Positions 10,101 through 16,857 of a stretch of 64,000 bases of DNA are shown here, piece by piece; the stretch's first letter is position 1; the number at the start of each line of letters is the position of its first letter. The translations under genes and the position numbers were made by a program. The notes beneath the pieces were generated by a model. The model did no database searches, was not told the origin of the DNA, and saw only the letters and a program-made list of their open reading frames with translations. The DNA comes from Streptomyces globosus (GTDB taxonomy: Bacteria; Actinomycetota; Actinomycetes; Streptomycetales; Streptomycetaceae): positions 3,599,501 to 3,663,500 of the forward strand of contig NZ_CP030862.1 of the NCBI RefSeq assembly GCF_003325375.1, written 5' to 3'.

Positions 10101-11316
10101 TCCCTTCGCGGGCAAGGCCAAGCGCATCCTGCAGGCCCTCGACCGGGCCTGGGACGCCTACAACAGCTGGATGGGCAAGCTGCAGCTCGCCCGGGACATC
10201 ATCGCGCGCGCCCAGCGCTACCAGCAGGCGATGGCGAAGTACGCCGAGGACCTCGCGGAGTGGAAGCGCCAAGTCCAGGAGGCCGCCGAACGGGCCAAGA
10301 AACTGGAGGAGGAAGCGGCCGCGGCCAGGCGGGCCGCACAGGAACAGGCGGCAGCGGCGGCCAAGAAGGCCGCGGAAGCGAAGGCGACAGCAGCCCGGCA
10401 GGCGAAGGAAGCCGCGGCCAAGGCCAAGAAGGCGGACAAGGACGGCAAGGCCACCAAGTCCAAGGAGACCAGGAAGGCCGCCAAGAAGGACGCCGATGAC
10501 GAGCCGGGCGAGTGCAACAGCTTCGTGCCCGGCACGAAGGTGCTGCTCGCCGACGGTTCCACCAAGGCGATCGAGGACGTCCGGATCGGTGACGAGGTCG
10601 CCGCGACCGACGCCGAAACCGGCAGCACGTCGGCAGAGCAGGTCGTCTCGCTGATCGTCGGTGAAGGCCGGAAAAAGCTGGTCGAGGTAACCGTCGACAC
10701 CGACGGCGACCGGGGAGAGGCGACCGAGACCGTCACCGCGACGGACGGCCACCCCTTCTGGCTGCCGACGCTGCGCGAGTGGGTCAAGGCCGCCGAGCTG
10801 CGACCCGGCCAGTGGCTCCAGACGGACACGGGGACCTGGATCCAGGTCACCGCGGTCAAGGCGTGGACCGAGCAGAAGCGGGTCCACAACCTCACCGTCG
10901 CCAAGCACCACACGTACTACGTGGTGGCCGGAGTCACTCCGCTCCTCGTCCACAACTGCAACAAGACGGTCACGGCCTACCACTACACGACCAAGGAGAA
11001 CTACCAGAAGATCATGAGTGGTGGCAGCAAGCAGGGAATCACCATCAAGGCGTCGGCGCCCTCCAAGGGGAATCCGAAGGGCGCGTACGTCACGGGAATG
11101 AGCCCGGCGGACCTTGCCAAGAAGCCTGGCGGATTCAAGTCGTTCCTCGGACTGACGCGAGAGAAGTCCGAGTACGTCATCCAATTCGAAGTGTGTGCCT
11201 GCAAGGTCGCCGGACGCCTCCGAGGAGGACGCGAACACGTCTGGTTCAGTCCGGAGGATCTGGACATCTCCAAGGCCAAGATCCTTTATCATGGCGCGAC
11301 CAAGGGGCTGAGATGA
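4105..11316 (+). CDS. RHS/YD-repeat polymorphic toxin with Hint domain and ART-HYD1-like tip
   Basis: About 2,403 residues. The start is uncertain: GTG 4048, GTG 4105 and TTG 4147 share the frame; 4105 keeps a GGGAG upstream. A signal peptide follows an RRRR stretch and ends near PAATAADA. An SpvB-like segment lies near residues 313-390 (WSYPLEIPASLGGPSPSLAL). YD repeats run to the RHS-core end near 1870-1930 (FIGGEVDDSTGLVHLGARE, GRFISVDP). An Ala/Lys/Glu helical linker spans ~2046-2132. A Hint domain runs from Cys2137 (CNSFVPGTKVLLADGST) through TDGHPFW to VHNC at Cys2285. The last ~118 residues begin AYHYTTKENYQKIMSGG and contain GAYVTGMSP, resembling the HYD1 ADP-ribosyltransferase toxin fold. 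By family precedent it encapsulates and releases the tip against competitors. A likely immunity gene follows 34 bases later. Confidence 0.92.
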   Translation: MYILIHARPVTGYNLRNPYRYASDARRRRAWRWPIPLLGISLLVTGLSAPAATAADAPKRPGLQRLTKVSGAPVTGKPAPAPGESQRNKWTAPPKVAWPAAGTAEVAVPATTPAAPVGRMFAAPSADGPLAPAVTQTRAGSLPVRVSAGNAVAQREQARAQGRSALSAAPSAEPQPASDVKVKVDLHDRAAASKAGVPGGLLLSVKRTDTGKAGAPVSVELDYNAFKNAYGGSWGSRLRFTALPACALTTPERAECRTGTPVTATNDPYTGTLTATFDAPAAAPSPSAKSGAAAMAAAPAAAPATVLAAAPSADGANGTFKATSLSPTGSWQAGGSAGDFSWSYPLEIPASLGGPSPSLALGYSSAAIDGRTSASSQQTSWVGDGWDLGSNYIERSFTPCSQDKKEGSGFNNPKDDTGDLCHGVNMVTMSLNGGSTVLVRDDKSGQWRPATDDGSRVELLTGADNGDKKGEHWRVTTAQGIQFHFGLNKVPGWTAGKPVTNSALLVPVYGNHRGEDCFKQGDFAGSVCDQVYRWNLDYVVDPRGNAMTYWYKKEVNHYGSNYKIAGGSTNRAYDRAGWLDHISYGLRKDNLFAPAPAQVDFTVAERCLKTKAFDCAEAKLKPEVDWNIAKMWPDTPGDQLCAAKEECKGRFTPTFFSRKRLTEITTKVWDGTAHKAVDTWKLTQDFPQTGDGTDYPLWLAAIQHIGKNDKSGKEIALPPVTFRGKQLPNRVDGMGDGKPPYYRYRIEAIDTETGSTVNVQFKEPECRAANPRVVPDAPESNTLRCFPVITEIPDPNDPKREKKLYVTDWFHKHVVGRVQEEDRNGNSPTRVTEYQYLGKPAWAYDDETEMMRPGTRTWSQWRGYERVRTLIGAAPDKRSQTETLFFRGLDGDRATPAGGKRSVKVKDSEGKEMTDHRLFSGQTREVLAYNGEGGQLEAATTYTPWIHGPTATRVRPGIEPLEAYVRGTTDVGSRILLSDNRGWRRTAQHTEFDDRGLPKWVSDLGDVADTKDDSCTRFEYDSDEAQWIIGREKRVETVGKACDAKDVKRPDDLVSDARMFYDAAGNLSRTESLSGYANGRPQYTTDGSVTFDAYGRPKTMTDVFGKVTKIDYSPAADQLVTKTVTTNPLGHTETVETDRGRGSVLVKKNTNNRREVLQYDPLGRLVKAWSPNRDPDTKSPDAEFSYDVRPDKPVVISTKSLLDDGTYRSSYEIFDSSLRIRQTQMEALGGGRVISDTFYNSLGQVWKSNGAYYTAGTASGEQFAPKDKEVPASTLTQYDGSGRPTAQISRKFGEETSRTTTVYGGDNITVDPPTGETPTRAFLDGQGRKTELRHYRSDSPTGAYDTTRYSYDIRGELESVVNEAGDTWSWEYDLRGRQVTMKDPDKGTSRMAYGKGDRLESITDARGKTVAFAYDVLGRTTATHDGSLAGPKLTETVYDTLPGAVGLPVSSTRYVNGNAYTQSINGYDEEYRPTGTSVTIPQSEGALAGTYTFNVGYRPNTGLTAWTQQPAIGGLPAERMTMTYNHFELPTVMGVAGKTFVGKVDYSPMGDVLRTEAGPAGSQVYSTSFYDEQTRRLTRQVYDREKAPGRISDTSYEYDTIGNILKITDKEGPEASGTTDTQCFAYDYMRRMSDAWTATDDCAAKPGAAGPGSKPKVGGPNPYWSSYSFDAAGNRIKEVQHSPTGGTAKDVTRDYKYGTPGKAAANRLQQLGTTGPQGVRSDSFTYDEAGNTDKRTIQGNTQDFDWDTEGRLAKVTEGSKTTEYVYDVGGNRLIKRDPSGTTLYLPGTEVKLTPGGKVEGTRYYAHPAGPVMVRTAKDGAVSTSYLLQDHNGTANTSVDQATQEVSRRKFTPFGEVRGTAPSIWPDKKGFIGGEVDDSTGLVHLGAREFDPMTGRFISVDPVIDFNEPKQQNPYAYANNSPVTFSDPSGLSIAPPVMPVKDFTDAELAWANWAKGRSALDVALDVAVGILKDASGYNDIKACLGGDWGACGMLAFEAALPFAGKAKRILQALDRAWDAYNSWMGKLQLARDIIARAQRYQQAMAKYAEDLAEWKRQVQEAAERAKKLEEEAAAARRAAQEQAAAAAKKAAEAKATAARQAKEAAAKAKKADKDGKATKSKETRKAAKKDADDEPGECNSFVPGTKVLLADGSTKAIEDVRIGDEVAATDAETGSTSAEQVVSLIVGEGRKKLVEVTVDTDGDRGEATETVTATDGHPFWLPTLREWVKAAELRPGQWLQTDTGTWIQVTAVKAWTEQKRVHNLTVAKHHTYYVVAGVTPLLVHNCNKTVTAYHYTTKENYQKIMSGGSKQGITIKASAPSKGNPKGAYVTGMSPADLAKKPGGFKSFLGLTREKSEYVIQFEVCACKVAGRLRGGREHVWFSPEDLDISKAKILYHGATKGLR

Positions 11317-11350
11317 CCAGGAACGATGACCAGAACGGTGACGGATAGCC

Positions 11351-11818
11351 GTGGACTTCTCCGGATACGCGACGGATCTCGTCCTGGGCGGTTCGCCCGG
11401 TGACCTGTTCCGCCGCTTCTCGTCGAAGCTCGCCGAGAGGTGGCCGGCGTACCTGCAGAACGGGGCCGACCACCGCTCCTTCGACTTCGGCGCGATCGTC
11501 CTCGACCCCGAAGGCGATCGCGGTGAGTCGGAGGTCGCGACCTTCAGTCGCGACCTCGCCATGGAGGACTTCTGGGAGGAACAGGGGTATGCCCTGGGGG
11601 CGGACGGAGAAGGCCCGTTCGCGGTCTTCTACAAGCCGTTCCGCCAGTTCTCGGTCAAGGTCGACCGGGGAGTGGAAGTCGGCACCGGAGCGGACTGGCA
11701 CGACTCGTTCATCCTGGTTCCGGAAGGGTTCCACGTATCCCTCGTGACGCCTGAGGACCCGTCCTCGGACCCGTTCTCCGGCTGGGTGCGCGACGTGCTC
11801 ATCCAGTCGGTCTGGTAG
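11351..11818 (+). CDS. Probable immunity protein for the RHS toxin
   Basis: A 155-residue protein with no signal peptide, starting at GTG 11351, 34 bases after the toxin stop codon and on the same strand. The ribosome site is weak. It is rich in Asp/Glu and aromatic residues (AMEDFWEEQGYALG, ADWHDSFILVPEGFH) and I recognise no named family. The call rests on position: polymorphic toxins normally have a small cytoplasmic immunity gene directly downstream, and a perfect hairpin closes the transcript right after this gene. It probably binds and blocks the C-terminal toxin tip in the producing cell. A general SMI1-like or unrelated conserved protein cannot be excluded. Confidence 0.72.
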   Translation: MDFSGYATDLVLGGSPGDLFRRFSSKLAERWPAYLQNGADHRSFDFGAIVLDPEGDRGESEVATFSRDLAMEDFWEEQGYALGADGEGPFAVFYKPFRQFSVKVDRGVEVGTGADWHDSFILVPEGFHVSLVTPEDPSSDPFSGWVRDVLIQSVW

Positions 11819-11831
11819 GAGCAGAACAGCT

Positions 11832-11870
11832 CGAAGCCCTGCCGAGGCGACATGCCTCGGCAGGGCTTCG
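11832..11870 (+). terminator. Perfect 17-bp hairpin ending the toxin-immunity unit
   Basis: CGAAGCCCTGCCGAGGC at 11832-11848 pairs without mismatch with 11854-11870 across a 5-base loop, 13 bases after the immunity gene stop. There is no T tract, as is common for actinobacterial terminators. It can also serve the convergent pseudogene. Confidence 0.85.
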
Positions 11871-11890
11871 CCATATCCGGAAGCTGTGGG

Positions 11891-12630
11891 TCAGAAGCGG
11901 TCGGTCGGGACCGGGAACGGCGGGGCCGGCTTCGGGCCCGTCAGGCGCTCGCCCTCACGCGGGGGTATGGTGCAGGTGATGTCCTCGTACGGCGGGCGGC
12001 CCGTGGACAGGTACGCCGTGACCGGCGCGTTCGCGCACGACGACGGGTCGAAGAGGTACACGCCGTGGCCCTCGCCGCCGGCCGCCAGGACCATGCGGGA
12101 TCCCTTCATCGCGCGGTGCAGCCCTTCGCCGCTGGTCAGCGGGGTCTGGGAGTCCCGCTCGTTCTGGACGGTCAGCACCGGCGTGCGGTTGTTGACGTTC
12201 GTGACCGGCTCGGCCGGCCGGTCCCAGAACGCGCACGGCGTGATGTTCGAGGCGAAGGCACCGTAGAGCGGGTATCGCTTCTTGTCGCGGACCGCGACGC
12301 GCCAGTACTGCTCCGGGTCGCGCGGCCAGGCGTCGGTGTTGCCGCACACCACGGCCCAGAAGACCGCCGTGCCGTTGTCCGAGGCGGGCTCGGCGGCGCG
12401 GCGGAACCGGCCCGGGAGGCGGTTTCGGGGACGTCCGGCCCTCCGCGGCCGCCTTGAGGGCCTGCACGAACTGCGCCGCCTCCTTCGGGTAGAAGAGCAC
12501 CGGCCGGGCCGAGCGTATGTCGTCACCGGTGATCTTCTGGCCGTCGATGACGATCGGGTCCTTGTCGGCGCGCGCCACCGACGGTCGCATCAGGTCGGTC
12601 GGCGAGCCGCAGACGGGCGGGTAACGGTAG
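11891..12630 (-). pseudogene. Frameshifted remnant of a TAP-like (S33) alpha/beta hydrolase
   Basis: The last ~170 codons (frame ending at 11891) match the C-terminal half of secreted TAP-like hydrolases: VNNRTPVLTVQNERDSQTP contains the acid, GGEGHGVYLFD the catalytic His. Upstream similarity (DGQKITGDDIRSARPVLFYP) sits in another frame, so a frameshift lies near 12405-12440. The N-terminal half with the nucleophile G-x-S-x-G is absent. No ribosome site or signal peptide precedes it. Two intact relatives lie at 39576-42764. It is a decayed, inactive copy. Confidence 0.78.
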
Positions 12631-12892
12631 GCACGCCGACGGACCCTCCCTCGGCTCTGCCGAGCCGCCCGCGAAGCAGCACCGCCACTGATCGCAGGCG
12701 CCGTACGCATGGCAGCGCCGCCCGGAGCCGTGATTCCGCGTGGTAGACGGGCACGTGATGAAACATGCGTTGATCGATTGAGACGGTGCCGTCTCATCCG
12801 AAGGGACTACTCGGATATCGGTCTTCGCGGCGATTCGCTGCCCAGGGCTTCGGGCGAACGATGAGAAGGACCTGAAGAAGGGTGGTGGCACC
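12631..12892. other. Gap before the Rieske oxygenase gene
   Basis: Beyond the edge of the hydrolase remnant I see no credible coding frame. The promoter of the oxygenase gene should lie here; no clear -35/-10 pair was found. Confidence 0.4.
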
Positions 12893-14089
12893 ATGCCGCA
12901 CCGAGAACTCGATCTTCTGTTGGAGGACCTGACGCGCTTGGCGGCGCTCCCGCTGGAGCGTGGCGAGACGCTTCCGGCACGGGCCTACACCAGCGAGGAC
13001 TTCTATCGCCTGGAGAGGGACCGCGTCTTCCGCGCCGACTGGCTGTGCGCCGGCCACGTGAACCAGGTCGCCGAACCGGGCGACTACCTGCGCACCGACG
13101 TCCTGGGCGAACCCGTGGTCATCACGCGCGACGAGGACGGCTCTCTCCACGCGTTGTCCCGGGTGTGCCGGCACCGCTTCATGGACGTGCTTCCGCCGGA
13201 AACCACTCCCGAGCAGGGGTCCCTGAAGCGGCTGACGTGCCCGTACCACACGTGGACCTACCGGCTGAACGGCGAGTACGCCGGGCAGCTGGCCGGGGCG
13301 CCCCTGATGAACAAGGTCGATTTCGACCGTGCGGCATGCCGGCTGCCCGGCTACCGCCTAGAGGTCTGGAACGGGCTGATCATGATCTGCGCCGATGCCG
13401 ACGCTCCGGCGCTCGGCCCGCAGCTCGATGAGCTGACGGCCAAGCTCGCCTGCTACCGGCTGCCGGACCTCGTCGTGGCGTACAGCGCCGTATGGCAGGG
13501 GGTGGCGGCGAACTGGAAGGTGGCGCTGGAGAACGGCTCGGAGAACTACCACCACATGGGGAGCCACGCGGCGACCCTCGATCCGGTGCTGCCGGGCAGG
13601 GACACCGTCGTCGACGACTGCGACGGACGCTGGTTCACCATGTACACCCCCTTCGCAGCCGACGGCCTGCAGGCGGCGGACGGCGCAGCAGGGACGGCCA
13701 GTGCCCTGATCCCCGGCCTCGGGGAGCGGGAACTGTCGGGGATGACGATCGCGGGTGTCTTCCCCCATCTGGTGCTGGCCCTCCTGCCGGACAGCGTGAC
13801 GTTCGCGCGGTGGATTCCCACCGGCCCCGAAACCCACGACGCCCACTTCACGGTGCTCGTGCCGCCCGAAGCCCGGACGAAGCCGGGATTCGACGCCTAC
13901 GTCGACGCCTCGCGTCAGCAGCTGGAGACCATCCAGAGTGAGGACACCGTGGCCATCCGCGGGGTGCAGCGGGGGCTCGCCACCAATCCTGGGCCGTCCG
14001 GCGGGCGCTTCTCACACCTGGAGCGCCCCCTGTGGCAGTTCCAGCGCTACCTCGCCGACCGCCTCGTCCACCGCAGCCGCCTTCCCTGA
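12893..14089 (+). CDS. Rieske-type aromatic ring-hydroxylating oxygenase, alpha subunit
   Basis: A 398-residue cytoplasmic protein starting at ATG 12893 behind a GAAGGG-like site. The Rieske [2Fe-2S] ligands are visible as CRHRF (Cys92, His94) and CPYHTWTY (Cys116, His119). The mononuclear iron motif follows in ENYHHMGSH (His220, His225), with a carboxylate in SEDTVAIRGVQ near 347 as the probable third ligand. This is the full alpha-subunit architecture, so it should hydroxylate or demethylate a small organic substrate using electrons from a separate reductase. No beta subunit, ferredoxin or reductase gene lies next to it; remote partners must be used. The substrate cannot be told from sequence; relatives act on aromatic acids, betaines and natural-product intermediates. 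It stands alone amid gene remnants. Confidence 0.93.
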   Translation: MPHRELDLLLEDLTRLAALPLERGETLPARAYTSEDFYRLERDRVFRADWLCAGHVNQVAEPGDYLRTDVLGEPVVITRDEDGSLHALSRVCRHRFMDVLPPETTPEQGSLKRLTCPYHTWTYRLNGEYAGQLAGAPLMNKVDFDRAACRLPGYRLEVWNGLIMICADADAPALGPQLDELTAKLACYRLPDLVVAYSAVWQGVAANWKVALENGSENYHHMGSHAATLDPVLPGRDTVVDDCDGRWFTMYTPFAADGLQAADGAAGTASALIPGLGERELSGMTIAGVFPHLVLALLPDSVTFARWIPTGPETHDAHFTVLVPPEARTKPGFDAYVDASRQQLETIQSEDTVAIRGVQRGLATNPGPSGGRFSHLERPLWQFQRYLADRLVHRSRLP

Positions 14090-14647
14090 CGCTTCACCGC
14101 CCGCAACGGACGATCCGCACGCCCTGCGCCTGCGGGTACACGGAACGCTGCTCGTGGAACGCATCCGGCCCTCGCGGCCTGGGCGGGCCGCCTGCTGCCG
14201 GCGCCGCGAGCTGCACCCGTGGGAGTGGTCGTGGAGCGCGAGCGGGGCAGCGACAGCCGAGATGCGGGGCGTCGGGGAACCGAGGCCCGGACGAAGCGGT
14301 TCCGCGGGCAGTCTGCGCGGCTTGTCCATCGACTTCCGAGAACGGATCAGCAGCGGGCCGGACGCCTTCGGAAGTGGACGCTCGACGAGCGTCCTGGCTG
14401 CCGGCCCCCACACGCCCTCGGACACCCGCAGCGCAACCCGTGACGGCCGAGGGGCCGACTACCGCGCTCAGACCATCACTCCTCTCAGCGCGGTGCATGG
14501 GTAGGCCCCCGGAGCCCTACGTCCTCACCGGGCTGGGGGCCAAAAAGGTGAAAATGAACCTTCCTGCCGGCAGAAATGCAACCGGGCCGTCCCGGCCGAG
14601 GGAAAGGACGCTGACAGCACGTGCTTCCCTACAGTGAGGATCAACCC
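14090..14647. other. Non-coding stretch between oxygenase and small secreted protein
   Basis: About 560 bases without a gene I can support. Open frames here have compositions typical of antisense or noncoding GC-rich DNA, lack ribosome sites and resemble no known protein. The last ~110 bases include a more A-rich patch (near 14540-14580) that may hold the promoter of the next gene. Confidence 0.45.
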
Positions 14648-14992
14648 ATGCGCTTGCGCAGCACCCTGGCCGCTGCCCTCGGCGGTCTCCTGCTCTCCGT
14701 GGCCCTGCCGGCGTCGCCCGCTGCAGCCGCCAACGGCGACTTCACGTACTCGTACGTCGGCCTCAACGGCCTGAACCTGCGCGGTGTGCTCGCCGACCCG
14801 GACAGCAGCGTGTGCATCAACATTCCCGAAACGGTCGGCTCCGCCCTGCCCGCCCTCGCCCCGAGCAACTTCACGGACTCCACCGCCACCGTGTTCCTCG
14901 ACTCGGACTGCGACGGCGACACCTTCTACGTGATGGCCCCGGGCAAGAGGCTCGGTGAACGCCTGCGGCTGCGCTCGGTCGTCTTCAGCTGA
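14648..14992 (+). CDS. Small secreted protein of unknown function
   Basis: A 114-residue protein. ATG 14648 (MRLRSTLAAALGG) is preferred over an upstream GTG at 14621 because it directly begins a classical signal peptide ending ASPAAAAN and is preceded by GAGG. The mature part (~88 residues) begins NGDFTYSYVGLNGLNLRG and has two Cys residues (SSVCINIPE and DSDCDGDTF) likely to form a disulfide. The Asp-rich DSDCDGD could bind calcium. I do not recognise the family; similar small exported proteins are common in Streptomyces. It stands alone, followed by a weak inverted repeat (GGCCC/GGGCC at 15022-15042). Confidence 0.8.
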   Translation: MRLRSTLAAALGGLLLSVALPASPAAAANGDFTYSYVGLNGLNLRGVLADPDSSVCINIPETVGSALPALAPSNFTDSTATVFLDSDCDGDTFYVMAPGKRLGERLRLRSVVFS

Positions 14993-15241
14993 CACCACAC
15001 CCCGCACCGCGCGGGACGCCCGGCCCCTTTCGCAAACGGGCCCGGCCCTGCGAGGTACACACGCCCGTGGGGCGAGGCGGCGGCCGTCTGGGCACTGGTC
15101 CAGGTTTCGCCCCGGCCGAGCCCGGCGGGCGGCGGGCTGCTCGAAACCACGGCGCGGGTCGCGTGAGGCAGGGCGGGAAGTGGTTGGCGGGCGCAGGGCC
15201 CCGGCCAGCCGTGTCGAGCCCGGGGGCCAGGAGCAGCACGT

Positions 15242-15538
15242 GGTGTCCCGCGGCTCCGTCGTGGTCGGCGGGCCGGCCACGTCGCCCTCCTGTGCCTGCT
15301 GCGGATCGTCCGTTGGCTTGTCGCCGCTCACTGGCTTCCGCTCGCGATTCACTCCGACCTCAAGAGCCGCGAGAAGACCTACCCCGTCCTCACGGCCCTG
15401 GCCCAGACCGGCGAACAGCAGGAACGTCTCGCCGACCGGCTCTCGGCCGCCCGCCTCGCCGGCGAGGAGATCGAACCACGCGACCCCATCGAGACCGAAG
15501 CAGCCCGCCGCCTCGCCGACGGCCTCAAGAACCAGTGA
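15242..15538 (+). pseudogene. Possible C-terminal remnant of a polyprenyl synthetase-like gene
   Basis: The frame ending in TGA 15536-15538 encodes IHSDLKSREKTYPVLTALAQ and a charged helical tail (AARRLADGLKNQ). This resembles the C-terminal portion of short-chain polyprenyl diphosphate synthases, where SDL-x-x-x-KKSLPV-type motifs follow the second Asp-rich motif. The upstream part with both DDxxD motifs is missing, no start codon or ribosome site fits, and the sequence before about 15300 loses coding character. It is probably a truncated, non-functional tail; a chance resemblance is possible. Confidence 0.4.
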
Positions 15539-15592
15539 TCACCCGATCACCAGCACTTTCTCAGGGGGGAGCGTCACGGCGGACGTCTCCTG

Positions 15593-16027
15593 TCAGGTGC
15601 GCTTGGCCGCGGAACGCTGGGACTTGGCGGTGTTGGCCGGCCTGGCGGACTTCGCGGCCGTCGTGGACTTCCGGGCGCGCGCCGGCCTCGTCGACGTCCT
15701 GGCCGGGGCGGCGGGCGTGTCCGGGGCCGCCTGGGCGGCGGCCGACTCCGCATCCCGCTCCGCGGCGGCCTTCGGGGCGGAGCCGGAGGCCGTACGGGAC
15801 CGGCCGGTGTTCCACTTCAGCTCGATCTCCAGCTCGATCTCGTCACCGGCCACCTCGATCTCCACCTCACTGCGGAGCTCGTCGGGCACGCGCAGGCTCA
15901 GCACCCCCGCACCAAGCTCGACCTCGGCCTCACCGCCCTCCCGGAGGGCTTCGGCGAGCGCGGCGAGCAGGTCCGCGGCCTCGGTACGGGACAGCGAGCG
16001 CTTCTGCTCGAACTTGAGGTCCTTCAC
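15593..16027 (-). CDS. Amphi-Trp domain protein with Ala/Lys/Arg-rich tail
   Basis: A 144-residue protein. GTG 16027 is chosen because GGAGG lies five bases upstream and the domain begins at once (VKDLKFEQKRSLSRTEAADL). Residues 1-~75 match the amphi-Trp domain: an amphipathic helix, a Glu-rich strand (EAEVELGAG), LSLRVPDEL, and a closing strand ending ELKW. The remainder is a low-complexity Ala/Pro/Thr/Lys/Arg tail ending KSQRSAAKRT, similar to basic histone-like tails. The biochemical role of the amphi-Trp domain is not established. The basic tail suggests contact with nucleic acid, which is inference. It lies between two gene remnants and appears intact itself. Confidence 0.85.
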   Translation of the reverse strand: MKDLKFEQKRSLSRTEAADLLAALAEALREGGEAEVELGAGVLSLRVPDELRSEVEIEVAGDEIELEIELKWNTGRSRTASGSAPKAAAERDAESAAAQAAPDTPAAPARTSTRPARARKSTTAAKSARPANTAKSQRSAAKRT

Positions 16028-16259
16028 GGACGCCTCCAGGGCAAGGGGCCGGGCGCGACGCGGCCGGACGGACGCGACATCGACATGCTCCATCACGCAC
16101 CGGCGTCCCGCACGACCCGGACGGCCCACGGGGTGACACGCTGCCCGAGTGGCGGCCCCGCCACCGGCGGCGTGTACGGGCCGCGGCCCGGTGAGCACCG
16201 TGCGACGGTGCAGCTCCGGGAGGCACGACGGACGACGAGGGGCCGGTGATCGTAAGGAC

Positions 16260-16505
16260 GACTCGTTCGAGGACCGGCGCCCCGAGCAGGTCTACCGCCT
16301 CGCCATCGTGTCCGTGGTCTTCCTGCCGCTGTCGTTCATCACCGGCTTCTTCGGGATGAACTTCACCTTCCTGACGGACAGTCTGCAAAGCAGGGACGAG
16401 TTCTGGCTGCTCGCGGTGGGCCTGCAGGTCCTCGTCCTGTCCATCTCCCTGTACGTGCTGCACCGCACCCGGATCTGGCGCCGGCTGCGCGAGGACGACT
16501 GGTGA
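16260..16505 (+). pseudogene. C-terminal remnant of a CorA-family metal ion transporter
   Basis: The frame carries only the two transmembrane helices of CorA: VYRLAIVSVVFLPLSFITG, the GMN signature in FFGMNF, a short periplasmic loop and a second helix followed by the basic tail RTRIWRRLREDDW. The ~250-residue cytoplasmic funnel is missing and no plausible start codon precedes the homology. An intact CorA is typically over 300 residues, so this is a 5'-truncated relic of a magnesium/cobalt channel gene. Confidence 0.82.
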
Positions 16506-16830
16506 GGCCCGGCAGGCCCAGGTGACTGGGCCTACGGGCGTTCGAAGTACGGGAGCACGCCGCCCGTGAAGCGCCCAAGAACCCAACGGCCGCCCACGCA
16601 GGACGCTCGGCTGGGATACTCCAGCCGAGCGTCCATCCGCCTGGACGAACCGCTGCCCACCGAATGGCGCGGCGGCGGGCCGGCCGTCTGGAGTCCGGAG
16701 ACCGACGGGGCCTGAGCACAGCCGTGCGGGCCGCCACCTGCCGCTACGGCACTGTGACCGTTGCGGCCATATGCATGTGGCTTCGTGCATGAGCCGTCAG
16801 ACGGAACCCAGCCGGTCCCTGGTATGTCTC
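16506..16830. other. Non-coding stretch downstream of the CorA remnant
   Basis: No supported gene. Both neighbouring genes end into this segment, so it should hold only terminators; the clear one abuts the nuclease gene at 16831-16856. Confidence 0.45.
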
Positions 16831-16856
16831 GCCGGGTGCCCGGGGGCATACCCGGC
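16831..16856 (-). terminator. Hairpin after the NucA/NucB-domain gene
   Basis: GCCGGGT at 16831-16837 pairs with ACCCGGC at 16850-16856 directly after the stop codon (16858-16860) of the leftward nuclease gene. The 12-base loop can extend the stem through GCCC/GGGC pairing. Confidence 0.6.
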
Positions 16857-16857
16857 G

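Noticed and set aside
4225..11562. A 2,445-codon leftward open frame over the RHS toxin gene
   Set aside because: It is antisense to a protein with clear YD repeats, Hint and toxin motifs; its translation is Val/Gly/Leu/Asp/Arg-rich low complexity, the usual shadow of biased third-position GC.
16149..16505. A complete small CorA-like channel protein
   Set aside because: Only the two terminal helices and GMN motif are present; the first ~35 codons of the frame have no homology or ribosome site.
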